From Chryseobacterium sp. (GTDB taxonomy: Bacteria; Bacteroidota; Bacteroidia; Flavobacteriales; Weeksellaceae): 64,000 nucleotides of DNA. A program made the translations under genes and the position numbers. The stretch lies in NCBI GenBank assembly GCA_031286615.1, contig JAITUA010000007.1, forward strand, positions 186,001-250,000, given 5' to 3'. Below, piece after piece: positions 38,801 to 46,039 of this stretch (the first letter of the stretch is position 1; every line of letters starts with the position of its first letter). Below the pieces are notes generated by a model. That model saw only the letters and a program-made list of their open reading frames with translations. It had not been told where the DNA came from and made no database searches.

Positions 38801-40369
38801 ATGATTCTTCCGTTTAAAGTAGAAGAGAAAGGATTCCCACATCAATTTTCCATTATCAATAACAAAACGGAAGATATCAAAATCAATATTCCGGACTATA
38901 TTAACGGAAGCCTGTTTTCCTCATATTATGTATTTGAAAACACCGCTTTACAGATGTTTGCAGATATTGATCAGCTGAAGAGAGAACCTTATGGCTGCTT
39001 TGAACAGCTTTCTTCAACGGTATATCCTAATATTTTTATTCTGGATTATTTAAAATCAAGTAAAAAAATAGATGCTGCAACGGAAAATCAGATAATTAAA
39101 AGTCTGAAAAAAGGATTCCATAAAATGCTGAGCCATAAAAATAAAGACGGAGGTTTCGGATATTTCAGCAGCGAGGAATCAGATGTGGCACTTTCTGCAT
39201 TTGCCTTACTGGAATTTACGGATTTAAAAAAATATGTAAACCCGGATGCAAAACTTTTTCAGGGACTTTCTTCATTCATTTTATCCAAAAAGAATGCAAA
39301 CGGATTATTTGAAGTAAGAAAACCCTATGAATCAAAAAAGGATTTTTCAGAATATTCATGGTCAAGAAACATGTACGTGGTATATGCTTTATCCAAACTT
39401 GGTTTTAAAAATGAAATAGAAGATTCCTTTACAGTAATGATGAAAAGAGCTTTGGCTACAAAAGATTCATATCAGTTGGCTTTACTTGCCAATACTGCCG
39501 CTCATCTGGGAAAACAAAAGGAATATGATGATTTGATGAAGATACTGGACCAGCAGTATGAAGCGAAGAATATAAAATCTAAAATCACTTTTACTGGCTC
39601 ATGGGGAAGATCTGCAGATGCGGAAACCCTTTCGTTATATATCATGGCACTTCAGAAAGAGGAGAAGCTGAACCAGTTGAAAATTGCGGAAGCAGCAGAT
39701 CAGCTTATTAATTTCAATGGATATTACGGGTTTGGTTCTACTCAGGCAACAACATTGGCCATACAGGCATTGTCTGAGTTCTTCTCAAAAAATGAAAAAT
39801 TATATGGAGCTGAAAGGCCGGTTATTACTATCAACAAAGCAAATACTTATCCTAATATCAGTCTTTCATCAGCATACAAGGCCGGAGAAAATAAGATCAG
39901 TATTCATTATCCAGCCAAAAATGGACTGCCTTATAAATTAGAATATCAGTATTATACACTTCAGGCTCCGGAAAGCAAAGATATTCCTGTTATGATGGAA
40001 ACAAAGCTGAAATCTGCGGTGTCCAGAGTAGGAGAGACCAACAGAATGACAGTGACTGTTAAAAACAAAATCAACGGACAGCTTCCAATGACCATTGCGA
40101 AAATCGGTATTCCTGCAGGCTTGACCTTACAAAATGCTTTATTAAAAGACCTGATTGATAAAAAACAGATTTCCTACTATGAAATCTTTGACAATTACCT
40201 GGTACTTTACTGGGAGCATTTCAATGCAGAGGAAACGAAAACGATTAATCTGGATCTCAAAGTAGAGTTTGCAGGTACTTATACCGGGAAATCCAGCAAT
40301 GTTTATCTCTATTATATGCCGGAAGCAAAACACTGGAATCAGGGAATAACGGCCAGTATTGAACCTTAA
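35852..40369 (+). CDS. Alpha-2-macroglobulin-family protein with inserted TonB plug domain
   Basis: 1505 residues; it starts 3 bp after the barrel gene. Signal peptide to about 24 (SLILSTVFLKAQ). Macroglobulin beta domains (MG1-MG2 type) span about 27-530. A CarboxypepD-like domain (about 541-590, IYGVVEDENKKPV) and a full SusC-type plug (about 665-787: SIEEVVVLGY, AQIRIRGEAS, LFIVDGTPV, LKDAAATAIYGSRAANGV) are inserted before the A2M central region. The thioester motif is kept as YGCFEQ (Cys1049, Gln1052), the bacterial CxEQ form, followed by the alpha/alpha thioester domain and a C-terminal receptor-like domain. Family members trap proteases in the periplasm. The plug is an unexpected addition. 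Confidence 0.85.
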   Translation: MNFKFISSYIISLSLILSTVFLKAQQPFQDFEKEKTYVQTNHVFYKPGEEMYFKIYVVKGKNNLPAEDSRIVNFEIIDPAGSVLKKMKYEITNGYAQGYFYFDEDMKGGIYKIRAFTNWMQNEEGKNTFEKEITLQKIVSPRILMKLDFPKKGYGAGDEVTADFSMRSLSNLPIPFYEADYTIMTNGETVSEGKFITNKEGKNQLIFKLPEVLKSSDALLNIKVNFDGFTESISRNIPIVLNNLDVKFLPEGGTFINGIEQNIAFKILDEFEKPVDAVLTVYNQNHEKIKEISAYNFGMGSFHFTAKKGETYYAKVVKPESNTQTFHLPVAKDEGLVLNIQNENRKLIFTIISTLEKTITLKGNFRGKECYTKDLLLKKGSNSLEIDEKDFPIGISRFTVLENNIPLAERVVFTNKKNRLNIKVKPVKQHYLPREKVTLNIETTDENNKPVPANLGLSVVDDKLWTYADDKQNHIISWLLMDSELKGKIEKPQFYFDKKEEKADKSLDLVMLTNGYRYFELIPEIITTNKYKYLPEKKNTIYGVVEDENKKPVKADVFLLDTNNKKILKQAAAENGRFYFSDLNADNSYKIIAKSSQPKHQLKIRVLSYNLDINPLVKQKLSNIDVEEILKEAERKENIKTENRNNTQTLNKPRGSAKDTVKNKSIEEVVVLGYNLKKGKSAVTSATITSSMEIQNPNVTSLLSGKVAGLTITPAGQSAANAQIRIRGEASITNKNALFIVDGTPVENFNTTINPNDINSITVLKDAAATAIYGSRAANGVVIINSYKNNSSKISFDITPKSYIAVEAVPYGRLISYSGSREFAYPEYKTTNTSYRFDYREALYWNPVVETDKNGKAKVEFYNSDANSTFRIMTEGIAASGLVGNDETAYAAQSLISIDAKIPQYLTRTDQMTIPVVIKNNSSEIRKMTMDVIVPNHVKLISSDSLITLKPLESGRLFVKIQTDEIVDSNIQFTIRSGDFRETMILPFKVEEKGFPHQFSIINNKTEDIKINIPDYINGSLFSSYYVFENTALQMFADIDQLKREPYGCFEQLSSTVYPNIFILDYLKSSKKIDAATENQIIKSLKKGFHKMLSHKNKDGGFGYFSSEESDVALSAFALLEFTDLKKYVNPDAKLFQGLSSFILSKKNANGLFEVRKPYESKKDFSEYSWSRNMYVVYALSKLGFKNEIEDSFTVMMKRALATKDSYQLALLANTAAHLGKQKEYDDLMKILDQQYEAKNIKSKITFTGSWGRSADAETLSLYIMALQKEEKLNQLKIAEAADQLINFNGYYGFGSTQATTLAIQALSEFFSKNEKLYGAERPVITINKANTYPNISLSSAYKAGENKISIHYPAKNGLPYKLEYQYYTLQAPESKDIPVMMETKLKSAVSRVGETNRMTVTVKNKINGQLPMTIAKIGIPAGLTLQNALLKDLIDKKQISYYEIFDNYLVLYWEHFNAEETKTINLDLKVEFAGTYTGKSSNVYLYYMPEAKHWNQGITASIEP

Positions 40370-40388
40370 ATTTAATTTTTTAAACTTC

Positions 40389-40424
40389 AAAACAGGCATT
40401 CTCAGGGATGTCTGTTTTATTTTA
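40389..40424 (+). terminator. Terminator of the sigma/VWA/barrel/A2M operon
   Basis: ACAGGCAT and ATGTCTGT pair within AAAACAGG...CTGTTTT, followed by ATTTTAA. Confidence 0.7.
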
Positions 40425-40433
40425 AAAATTAAT

Positions 40434-40451
40434 TTTCAAAAATTATTGAAA
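40434..40451 (+). promoter_or_regulatory. Candidate GbsR operator, site 1
   Basis: TTTCA-N8-TGAAA (N8 = AAAATTAT). The same dyad with identical spacing recurs at 41753 and 42513. It overlaps the TTG (40446-40448) of the gbsR-type gene's promoter, consistent with autorepression. Confidence 0.6.
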
Positions 40452-40475
40452 ATTCAAAAAATATAATTACATTTG
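40446..40475 (+). promoter_or_regulatory. Promoter of the GbsR-family gene
   Basis: TTG (40446-40448), 19 bp, TACATTTG (40468-40475), an ideal match. The leader is about 20 nt and an AAAAGGAAAA ribosome-binding stretch precedes the ATG at 40502. Confidence 0.8.
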
Positions 40476-40501
40476 TTACAGAAATCTAAAAGGAAAACGA
40501 A

Positions 40502-41005
40502 ATGCAACTTTCAGAAGCAAAAGAAAAATACATTCAGACCTGGGGAACCTTTGCTACCAATTGGGGGATCAACCGTACAATGGCACAGGTGCATGCACTG
40601 CTTTTGACAAGTGGCAAACCTCTTTCTACTGATGAGGTAATGGAACAGCTGGAGATTTCAAGAGGAAACGCCAACATGAACCTTCGCGCACTGATAGACT
40701 GGGGTATTGTGAAAAAGGAATTTGTGAAAGGAGACCGTAAAGAATATTTTGTTGCAGAAAAAGATGTCTGGTATCTCTTCAAACAAATTACCAAAGAACG
40801 CAGAAAGCGAGAAATAGAACCTGTAATTTCTTTTCTTGAAGAATTAAAGAATATTGAGGATAAAGACTCAGAAGAAGCTCAGGAATTTATCAAGCTGATG
40901 AACGACTTCAGTTCAGTAACCGGAAAGATCAATAATATTATGGATCTGGCGATCAGAAGTGATGATCACTGGCTGGTAGGAAAGATTACCAATCTGCTGA
41001 AATAA
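40502..41005 (+). CDS. GbsR/MarR-family transcriptional regulator
   Basis: 167 residues. A winged helix at about 25-95 has MAQVHALLLTSGKPLSTDEVMEQLEISRGNANMNLRALIDWGIVKKEF, the GbsR-type signature, followed by a helical dimer region. In other bacteria GbsR controls choline or glycine-betaine genes; here the neighbours are different. The shared TTTCA-N8-TGAAA dyads upstream of this gene and two others downstream suggest that it regulates itself and the cluster up to 45989. Confidence 0.85.
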   Translation: MQLSEAKEKYIQTWGTFATNWGINRTMAQVHALLLTSGKPLSTDEVMEQLEISRGNANMNLRALIDWGIVKKEFVKGDRKEYFVAEKDVWYLFKQITKERRKREIEPVISFLEELKNIEDKDSEEAQEFIKLMNDFSSVTGKINNIMDLAIRSDDHWLVGKITNLLK

Positions 41006-41017
41006 ACGATTCTACAA

Positions 41018-41713
41018 ATGAGAAATCTTCTTTTATTACTTATTTTAAACTTTATGATCAGCTGTCAGAAAAATGTAATTGCAAATTTTGACATTCATAT
41101 AGAAAATTCTGATTTTTATGATTATAGGCAGCATGATTTGTATAAAATTGAAGTTTATAAAGATAATAAAGTCTTCAAAATTTTAGAACCGGAAGAGGTT
41201 GCTTTTTCGCTGGATCCAAACATAAAATTAGACAGCATACAGGAAGGAGAATATTCATTTGTTTATGAAAGTATTTTTGGTGAGAAAATAAAGAAAAAAA
41301 TAAAAGTAGATGATTCCAAAACATACAGAATAAGTATCAATCCTGATCTTTTAATAAAGAAAAATAAAAAATCGATTTTTGGAAATTTAAAAAATTCAGA
41401 AGCAAAATTAGTATTTGAATCCAGAGGGTGTTTTCATCAAAAGAAAGATTCAATAGAAATGGTTAACAGAGATAATAAGTACTATATCCGTAAGAAAAAT
41501 GGAAGTTTGAAACCTATAGATAAAACAATATGGGCATATTTTGTAAAAACAGAAAATAAAATAAGGGAAATCCCTAAAAATGGAGGTTGTACAACTAGAG
41601 ATGATTATATTTTCTATCATAAAGGGAAATCAGATACTATTAATGATGGCACATGTGAATTTTCTATCTGGTTTAGTCTGAAAGATTATATGAAAAACAA
41701 TAAACTTCAATAA
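41018..41713 (+). CDS. Hypothetical lipoprotein, 231 aa
   Basis: It begins 12 bp after the regulator gene and is probably co-transcribed with it. The N-terminus MRNLLLLLILNFMISC is a lipoprotein signal with the lipidated Cys at 16. The mature protein is rich in Lys, Asp and Tyr with beta-strand patterns and two later Cys in GGCTT and GTCEF. No family is recognised. A short terminator (41721-41743) follows. Confidence 0.65.
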   Translation: MRNLLLLLILNFMISCQKNVIANFDIHIENSDFYDYRQHDLYKIEVYKDNKVFKILEPEEVAFSLDPNIKLDSIQEGEYSFVYESIFGEKIKKKIKVDDSKTYRISINPDLLIKKNKKSIFGNLKNSEAKLVFESRGCFHQKKDSIEMVNRDNKYYIRKKNGSLKPIDKTIWAYFVKTENKIREIPKNGGCTTRDDYIFYHKGKSDTINDGTCEFSIWFSLKDYMKNNKLQ

Positions 41714-41720
41714 ATAAATC

Positions 41721-41743
41721 AGGATGAAAATCCTTTTTTATTT
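41721..41743 (+). terminator. Short terminator
   Basis: AGGAT-GAAA-ATCCT followed by TTTTTATTTT, ending the regulator/lipoprotein transcript. Confidence 0.7.
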
Positions 41744-41752
41744 TAAGTTAAC

Positions 41753-41793
41753 TTTCAAATATTACTGAAAATATAAAATTTATAATATATTTA
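41753..41793 (+). promoter_or_regulatory. Candidate GbsR operator site 2 with promoter of the methyltransferase gene
   Basis: TTTCA-N8-TGAAA at 41753-41770, with CTG (41765-41767) in the place of the -33 TTG, then 18 bp and TATATTTA (41786-41793). The layout is the same as at 40434. Confidence 0.55.
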
Positions 41794-41829
41794 TTTTTTT
41801 TTAAACTAATAATAAATCTCAATTTGAAA

Positions 41830-42492
41830 ATGAATGATCTGCAACAATATTTTGACCGTATACAGCCTAGATACTACATCAATGAAATTGCATCTTTAGG
41901 TTTTACCAGACTATTCAGAAAGATGGCTGTTCAAAAAGTAAAAAACTATGGGGATAAAAGAGTTCTTGATCTGATGAGCGGGCAGGGTGAAAATTTAGAA
42001 TTTCTAAAGGATCACAATGAAAATACAAAAATTGTAACCTTAGATTTTTCTTCAGCAATGAATCTGAAACTTTTTTCAACATTTAAAAAGAAGCTTACGA
42101 TAAATCAGATTCAGGATGATTTCTTCAAAAACCAAATTCCGGACAGATCTATGGATATTATACTCTGCTCTTACGGAACTAAAACAATAGAAGAAAACAA
42201 TAAAAAGATCTTTGTGGATGAGCTATCAAGAATCATTGATGAAAGAGGAGAGATTATGATTGTAGAATTTGTAAAGCCCAAAACGCCATGGAGATTCAGT
42301 TGTGTGAAATGGTATATTGAAGTACTTGTTTCAAAAATTTTTGGAAACGAATTTGGGAAACTTTTTCATTATATCAAGAAAAATGATAGTCTTGAAGATA
42401 TGAGAGAGCAGTTTGATCATAATGGATTGTTTATCATCTCTCACAAAAGATATTTGGATTTGGTTGAAATTCTTCACGTGAAAAGAAACTAG
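41830..42492 (+). CDS. Class I SAM-dependent methyltransferase
   Basis: The ATG at 41830 is preferred over a TTG at 41824. 220 residues. Motif I is VLDLMSGQGEN (about 45-55), followed by IVTLDFSSAMN (motif II acid) and a late MIVEFVKPKTPWRF. It is related to ubiquinone/menaquinone-type or small-molecule C/O-methyltransferases; the substrate is unknown. It has its own promoter with operator site 2, so it is probably co-regulated with the cluster rather than merely adjacent. Confidence 0.8.
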   Translation: MNDLQQYFDRIQPRYYINEIASLGFTRLFRKMAVQKVKNYGDKRVLDLMSGQGENLEFLKDHNENTKIVTLDFSSAMNLKLFSTFKKKLTINQIQDDFFKNQIPDRSMDIILCSYGTKTIEENNKKIFVDELSRIIDERGEIMIVEFVKPKTPWRFSCVKWYIEVLVSKIFGNEFGKLFHYIKKNDSLEDMREQFDHNGLFIISHKRYLDLVEILHVKRN

Positions 42493-42512
42493 TTTTTTTA
42501 TTTGAAATTATA

Positions 42513-42553
42513 TTTCAAAAATTACTGAAAATATAAAATTAATAATAATTATG
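42513..42553 (+). promoter_or_regulatory. Candidate GbsR operator site 3 with promoter
   Basis: TTTCA-N8-TGAAA at 42513-42530, CTG at 42525-42527, 18 bp, TAATTATG (42546-42553, one mismatch to the -7 consensus). It would start transcription about 65 nt before the gene at 42627. Confidence 0.5.
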
Positions 42554-42626
42554 AAAAATTTAATCATTCATTTATTCCTGATTATTTATTTCAGAAGAAA
42601 AGGATCACTTTAAAACCATTGCTGCC

Positions 42627-42989
42627 ATGAAAACACTTGCAAAATATGATTATTACATTCAGTTGTTCTTTATAATAATTGGGCCTCAGGTTTTTATATT
42701 TGGAAGTTCGTGGGGATTTATTCTGTTTTATTTTATAGTAGGAATTCCTCAATTGATAAGTTTCCTGATCAAACTGTTTTTCAAAACAAAAAAGTCACCA
42801 CTGTATATCGCGTATGGAATTGTAATAGTACCGGTCTGGATTATTGTAACCGTCTTATTTACAGAGAAACACGTCAATGATTTTTTTGGATATGTTTTAA
42901 TGGCCGCTCTTTTATACAGCCCTGTGATGGCAGCGGCATATGTGTATGACTGCTACACTACTTATGAACCTTATAAATCACAATTATGA
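42627..42989 (+). CDS. Small four-helix membrane protein
   Basis: 120 residues with four hydrophobic segments (about 10-28, 30-50, 60-80 and 88-108) and short polar ends. No family is recognised. Its last codons overlap the start of the DCC-family gene (ATGA overlap), so the two are translationally coupled. First gene after operator site 3. Confidence 0.7.
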   Translation: MKTLAKYDYYIQLFFIIIGPQVFIFGSSWGFILFYFIVGIPQLISFLIKLFFKTKKSPLYIAYGIVIVPVWIIVTVLFTEKHVNDFFGYVLMAALLYSPVMAAAYVYDCYTTYEPYKSQL

Positions 42990-43798
42990 AAACGCTAAAA
43001 AACCACACATTAATCTACGACAATGAATGCCCGATGTGTAATCTTTACTCCAAAGGTTTTACCAAATGCGGAATGCTGGATGAAGATGGAAGAGAAGCAT
43101 TTACGGAAATCTCAGTCAAAAATAAAATACTCATAGACTTCAACCGGGCGAAAAATGAGATTACTCTGGTAGATCACAATAAAAATGAAGTCGTTTACGG
43201 ATTAGACAGCCTGCTTCTCATCATTGGAAACTCTTTTCCGTTGTTGGCAAAAATTACTCGGATAAAACCTCTCTATTGGTTTTTTCAAAAGTTGTATTCC
43301 TTCGTTTCTTACAATAGAAAACAGATTATTCCTTCTTCAAAAGACTATACAGAGCAATCCTGTGTTCCGGATTTTAACCTGAAATACAGAATAGCATACA
43401 TCAGTTTTGTTGTTATTTTTTCAGCATATATCCTAAGTGAATTTTCCGTAAAGCTGGATTTTAATTTAGAACGGAATTTTCTGAGAGAATTTGCCGTTTG
43501 TCTTGGTCAGATCGTTTGGCAGACCCTCTTTTTAAAAACTTATCTCAAAAATAAAATCTGGGATTATCTCGGAAATATGATGACTGTTTCCTTAATCGGG
43601 ACTTTACTGCTAATTCCTGCTCTGATGACCAATTTTACCCCTGTCTTTTATCTGATATACTTTGGAATTGTAGTATTGATGATGTTTCTGGAACATATAA
43701 GAAGATGCAGAATACTAAAATTAAATTTTCTCCCTACCATTTCCTGGATGGTATTCAGACTTACAGCGCTGGCCATTATTATTCTGACAATCATTTAA
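42986..43798 (+). CDS. DCC-family thiol-disulfide protein fused to a membrane domain
   Basis: 270 residues. The N-terminal third begins LIYDNECPMCNLYSKGF, the DxxCxxC motif of the DCC1/DUF393 thioredoxin-like family. From about residue 135 four membrane segments follow. The active site would face the cytoplasm if the N-terminus is cytoplasmic. DCC domains fused to membrane helices are less common than free ones. It is coupled to the preceding membrane-protein gene. Confidence 0.8.
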   Translation: MKTLKNHTLIYDNECPMCNLYSKGFTKCGMLDEDGREAFTEISVKNKILIDFNRAKNEITLVDHNKNEVVYGLDSLLLIIGNSFPLLAKITRIKPLYWFFQKLYSFVSYNRKQIIPSSKDYTEQSCVPDFNLKYRIAYISFVVIFSAYILSEFSVKLDFNLERNFLREFAVCLGQIVWQTLFLKTYLKNKIWDYLGNMMTVSLIGTLLLIPALMTNFTPVFYLIYFGIVVLMMFLEHIRRCRILKLNFLPTISWMVFRLTALAIIILTII

Positions 43799-43832
43799 AT
43801 TACAATTTGTATACTCTTTAAAACCTCTGAAA

Positions 43833-44309
43833 ATGGCAACAATCTATTTAAATACAATAGTCAATGCAGACATTCACTATGTTTTTGATCTGGCAAGAAA
43901 TATTGATCTGCATCAGCAGTCAACCTCAACCTCTCATGAAAAAGCAATTGCAGGACGTACCTCAGGATTGATTGAAGAAAATGAAACAGTAACCTGGCGG
44001 GCCAAACACCTGGGAGTGTATCAAAATCTCACAACCAAAATTGTCAGTATGGAAAAACCTGTCCAGTTTATTGATGTGATGCAGAAAGGAGCCTTCAAAT
44101 CTATGCGGCACAGACATACCTTTAAAACGGTAAACGGAAAAACACTGATGACTGATATTTTTGAATTTGAATCTCCATTAGGAATCATAGGAAAATTGTT
44201 CAATGCTATTTTTCTTACAGGGTATCTTAAAGATTTTCTGCTCAAAAGAAATAACATGATCAAAACTGTTGCAGAATCTTCAACCCTTGAAGGGATAGCT
44301 ATTTTTTAA
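43833..44309 (+). CDS. SRPBCC-family protein (cyclase/dehydrase-like)
   Basis: 158 residues. It begins with the START-like pattern YLNTIVNADIHYVFDLARNIDLHQQS and has FKSMRHRHTFKTVNGKTLMTDIFEFESPLG. The fold forms a hydrophobic pocket for lipids or other small ligands. It is 35 bp after the DCC gene and 18 bp before the DUF2071 gene. It is often found beside TIGR01777 epimerases, as here. Confidence 0.85.
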   Translation: MATIYLNTIVNADIHYVFDLARNIDLHQQSTSTSHEKAIAGRTSGLIEENETVTWRAKHLGVYQNLTTKIVSMEKPVQFIDVMQKGAFKSMRHRHTFKTVNGKTLMTDIFEFESPLGIIGKLFNAIFLTGYLKDFLLKRNNMIKTVAESSTLEGIAIF

Positions 44310-44327
44310 CCTGAAAAACACATTATT

Positions 44328-45032
44328 ATGAACTTTTTAAAAGCAGAATGGCGAAAACTGGCCATCATCAATTACGAAATTAATCCTGAGATCTTATTGC
44401 CTTATTTACCTATAGGAACAGAACTCGATTTTTATAAAGGCAGATGCTATGTAAGCTTAGTAGGTTTTATGTTTTTAAATACAAAACTGCTGGGATTTCC
44501 CATTCCTTTTCACCGGAATTTTGAAGAAGTAAACCTCAGGTTTTATGTAAAGAAAAAAGAAAACGGAGTCTGGAAAAGAGGCGTGGTATTCATAAAGGAA
44601 ATAGTTCCCAAACCTGCATTGAGCTTTGTTGCCAATGCAGTGTACAAAGAAAATTATCACACCATGCCGATGAAAAACCAGATTCATGAAAAAGAAGGTG
44701 AATTGCTGATCAGGTATTCATGGAAAGATAAAAGTTGGCATTCTATTCAGATTATGGCTGATAGTACGCCAAAACCGATGGAAAAAAACTCAGAATTTGA
44801 ATTTATCACAGAACATTATTTTGGTTTTACAAAAAAAGAAAATATAACCTCAGAATATGAAGTATGCCACCCAAAATGGGACTGCTACACCATAAAAGAT
44901 CATCAGCTGGATATTGATTTTCAAAATATCTACGGAAATGATTTTGAATGTCTGAATCATCAGGAACCAGTTTCTGTAATGCTTGCTGAAGGCTCAAAAA
45001 TTGAAGTGAGAACAAAGAAATACATCAGCTGA
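44328..45032 (+). CDS. DUF2071 (YqjF) family protein
   Basis: 234 residues. It starts FLKAEWRKLAIINYEINPEILLPYLPIGTELDFYKGRCYVSLVGFMF and continues FPIPFHRNFEEVNLRFYV, matching DUF2071. This family shows an acetoacetate-decarboxylase-like beta fold, but no catalytic function is established. It is part of the run of co-directional genes 42627-45989. Confidence 0.85.
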   Translation: MNFLKAEWRKLAIINYEINPEILLPYLPIGTELDFYKGRCYVSLVGFMFLNTKLLGFPIPFHRNFEEVNLRFYVKKKENGVWKRGVVFIKEIVPKPALSFVANAVYKENYHTMPMKNQIHEKEGELLIRYSWKDKSWHSIQIMADSTPKPMEKNSEFEFITEHYFGFTKKENITSEYEVCHPKWDCYTIKDHQLDIDFQNIYGNDFECLNHQEPVSVMLAEGSKIEVRTKKYIS

Positions 45033-45089
45033 AAAGAACAAAAATATAAATCTCTGTACCTTGAACCTTAAACCTTAAATTGTAAAACA

Positions 45090-45989
45090 ATGAAAATAAT
45101 CATAGCCGGAGGCACCGGATTTCTCGGCGAAAACTTAGAAAAATATTTTACAGAAAAGGGAAATCAAGTTTACATCCTTACCCGTAATCCTAAACGTAAA
45201 AACGAAATCTATTGGGATGCCCAAACGATAGGTGAATGGAAAAACAGCCTTGAAAAAGCAGACGTGCTGATCAATCTTACAGGAAAATCTGTGGACTGCC
45301 GGTATCACGAGAAAAATAAACAGGAAATATATTCTTCAAGAATTAACAGTACAAAAATATTGCAGAAAGCTTTAGAGCAGTGTTCTGAAAAACCCAAAAT
45401 TTGGCTGAATGCAAGTTCTGCAACCATTTACGTTCATTCTGAACAGCATCTGAATACAGAAGAAAACGGAATTATCGGAGATGATTTTTCAATGAATATC
45501 TGCAAAAGCTGGGAGAAAGAATTCTTTGCAGTTGAGAATAAAGAAATACGGAAAGTTGCTCTTCGTACATCCATTGTTCTGGGCAATAATGGCGGAGCAT
45601 TTCCAAAGCTGAAAATGATTACCAAAATGGGCTTAGGAGGAAAACAGGGACGAGGAAACCAAATGGTAAGCTGGATTCATATCGATGATTTTTGTAAAGC
45701 AGTAGACTGGATCATTCAGCATGAAAATATATCAGGAGCAATCAATATAACCGCTCCGGCTCCGCTTTCCAATGATAATATGATGAAAAAGCTAAGAAAA
45801 GAATTGAAAGTACCTTTCGGGATTAATGCTCCGGTCTGGCAGCTGGAAATTGCCTCCCTTTTCCTGAAAACGGAAACCGAATTACTCTTAAAAAGCCGTA
45901 ATGTATACCCTGAAAGATTGATAAAAAGCGGATTTCAGTTTTCATTTCCAGGTTTTGATGAAGCCATTCTTAATCTCTTGGAATCCTAA
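45090..45989 (+). CDS. TIGR01777-family NAD(P)-dependent epimerase-like protein
   Basis: 299 residues with the short-chain Rossmann start IIIAGGTGFLGENLEKYF and the family-specific LINLTGKSVDCRYHEKNKQEI, plus MVSWIHIDDFCKAVDWII. It is related to SulA/YfcH; the substrate is unknown. The usual catalytic Tyr-x3-Lys is not evident, as in many TIGR01777 proteins. It is the last gene of the GbsR-associated cluster. Such genes commonly occur with SRPBCC, DUF2071 and DCC genes in stress-related clusters. Confidence 0.85.
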   Translation: MKIIIAGGTGFLGENLEKYFTEKGNQVYILTRNPKRKNEIYWDAQTIGEWKNSLEKADVLINLTGKSVDCRYHEKNKQEIYSSRINSTKILQKALEQCSEKPKIWLNASSATIYVHSEQHLNTEENGIIGDDFSMNICKSWEKEFFAVENKEIRKVALRTSIVLGNNGGAFPKLKMITKMGLGGKQGRGNQMVSWIHIDDFCKAVDWIIQHENISGAINITAPAPLSNDNMMKKLRKELKVPFGINAPVWQLEIASLFLKTETELLLKSRNVYPERLIKSGFQFSFPGFDEAILNLLES

Positions 45990-45991
45990 TG

Positions 45992-46023
45992 TTTGCGGAT
46001 TTCACAAAGGATAATTAAATTAG
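45992..46023 (+). promoter_or_regulatory. Possible promoter of the GH29 gene
   Basis: TTTG (45992-45995), 20 bp, TAAATTAG (46016-46023; one mismatch to the -7 consensus). The ATG at 46040 follows closely. Confidence 0.5.
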
Positions 46024-46039
46024 CGGAAAACTATTCCAT

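Noticed and set aside
42551-42613. 20-codon ORF (possible leader peptide) after operator site 3
   Set aside because: The inferred -7 box overlaps its ATG, so the transcript would begin inside it. It has no conserved features.
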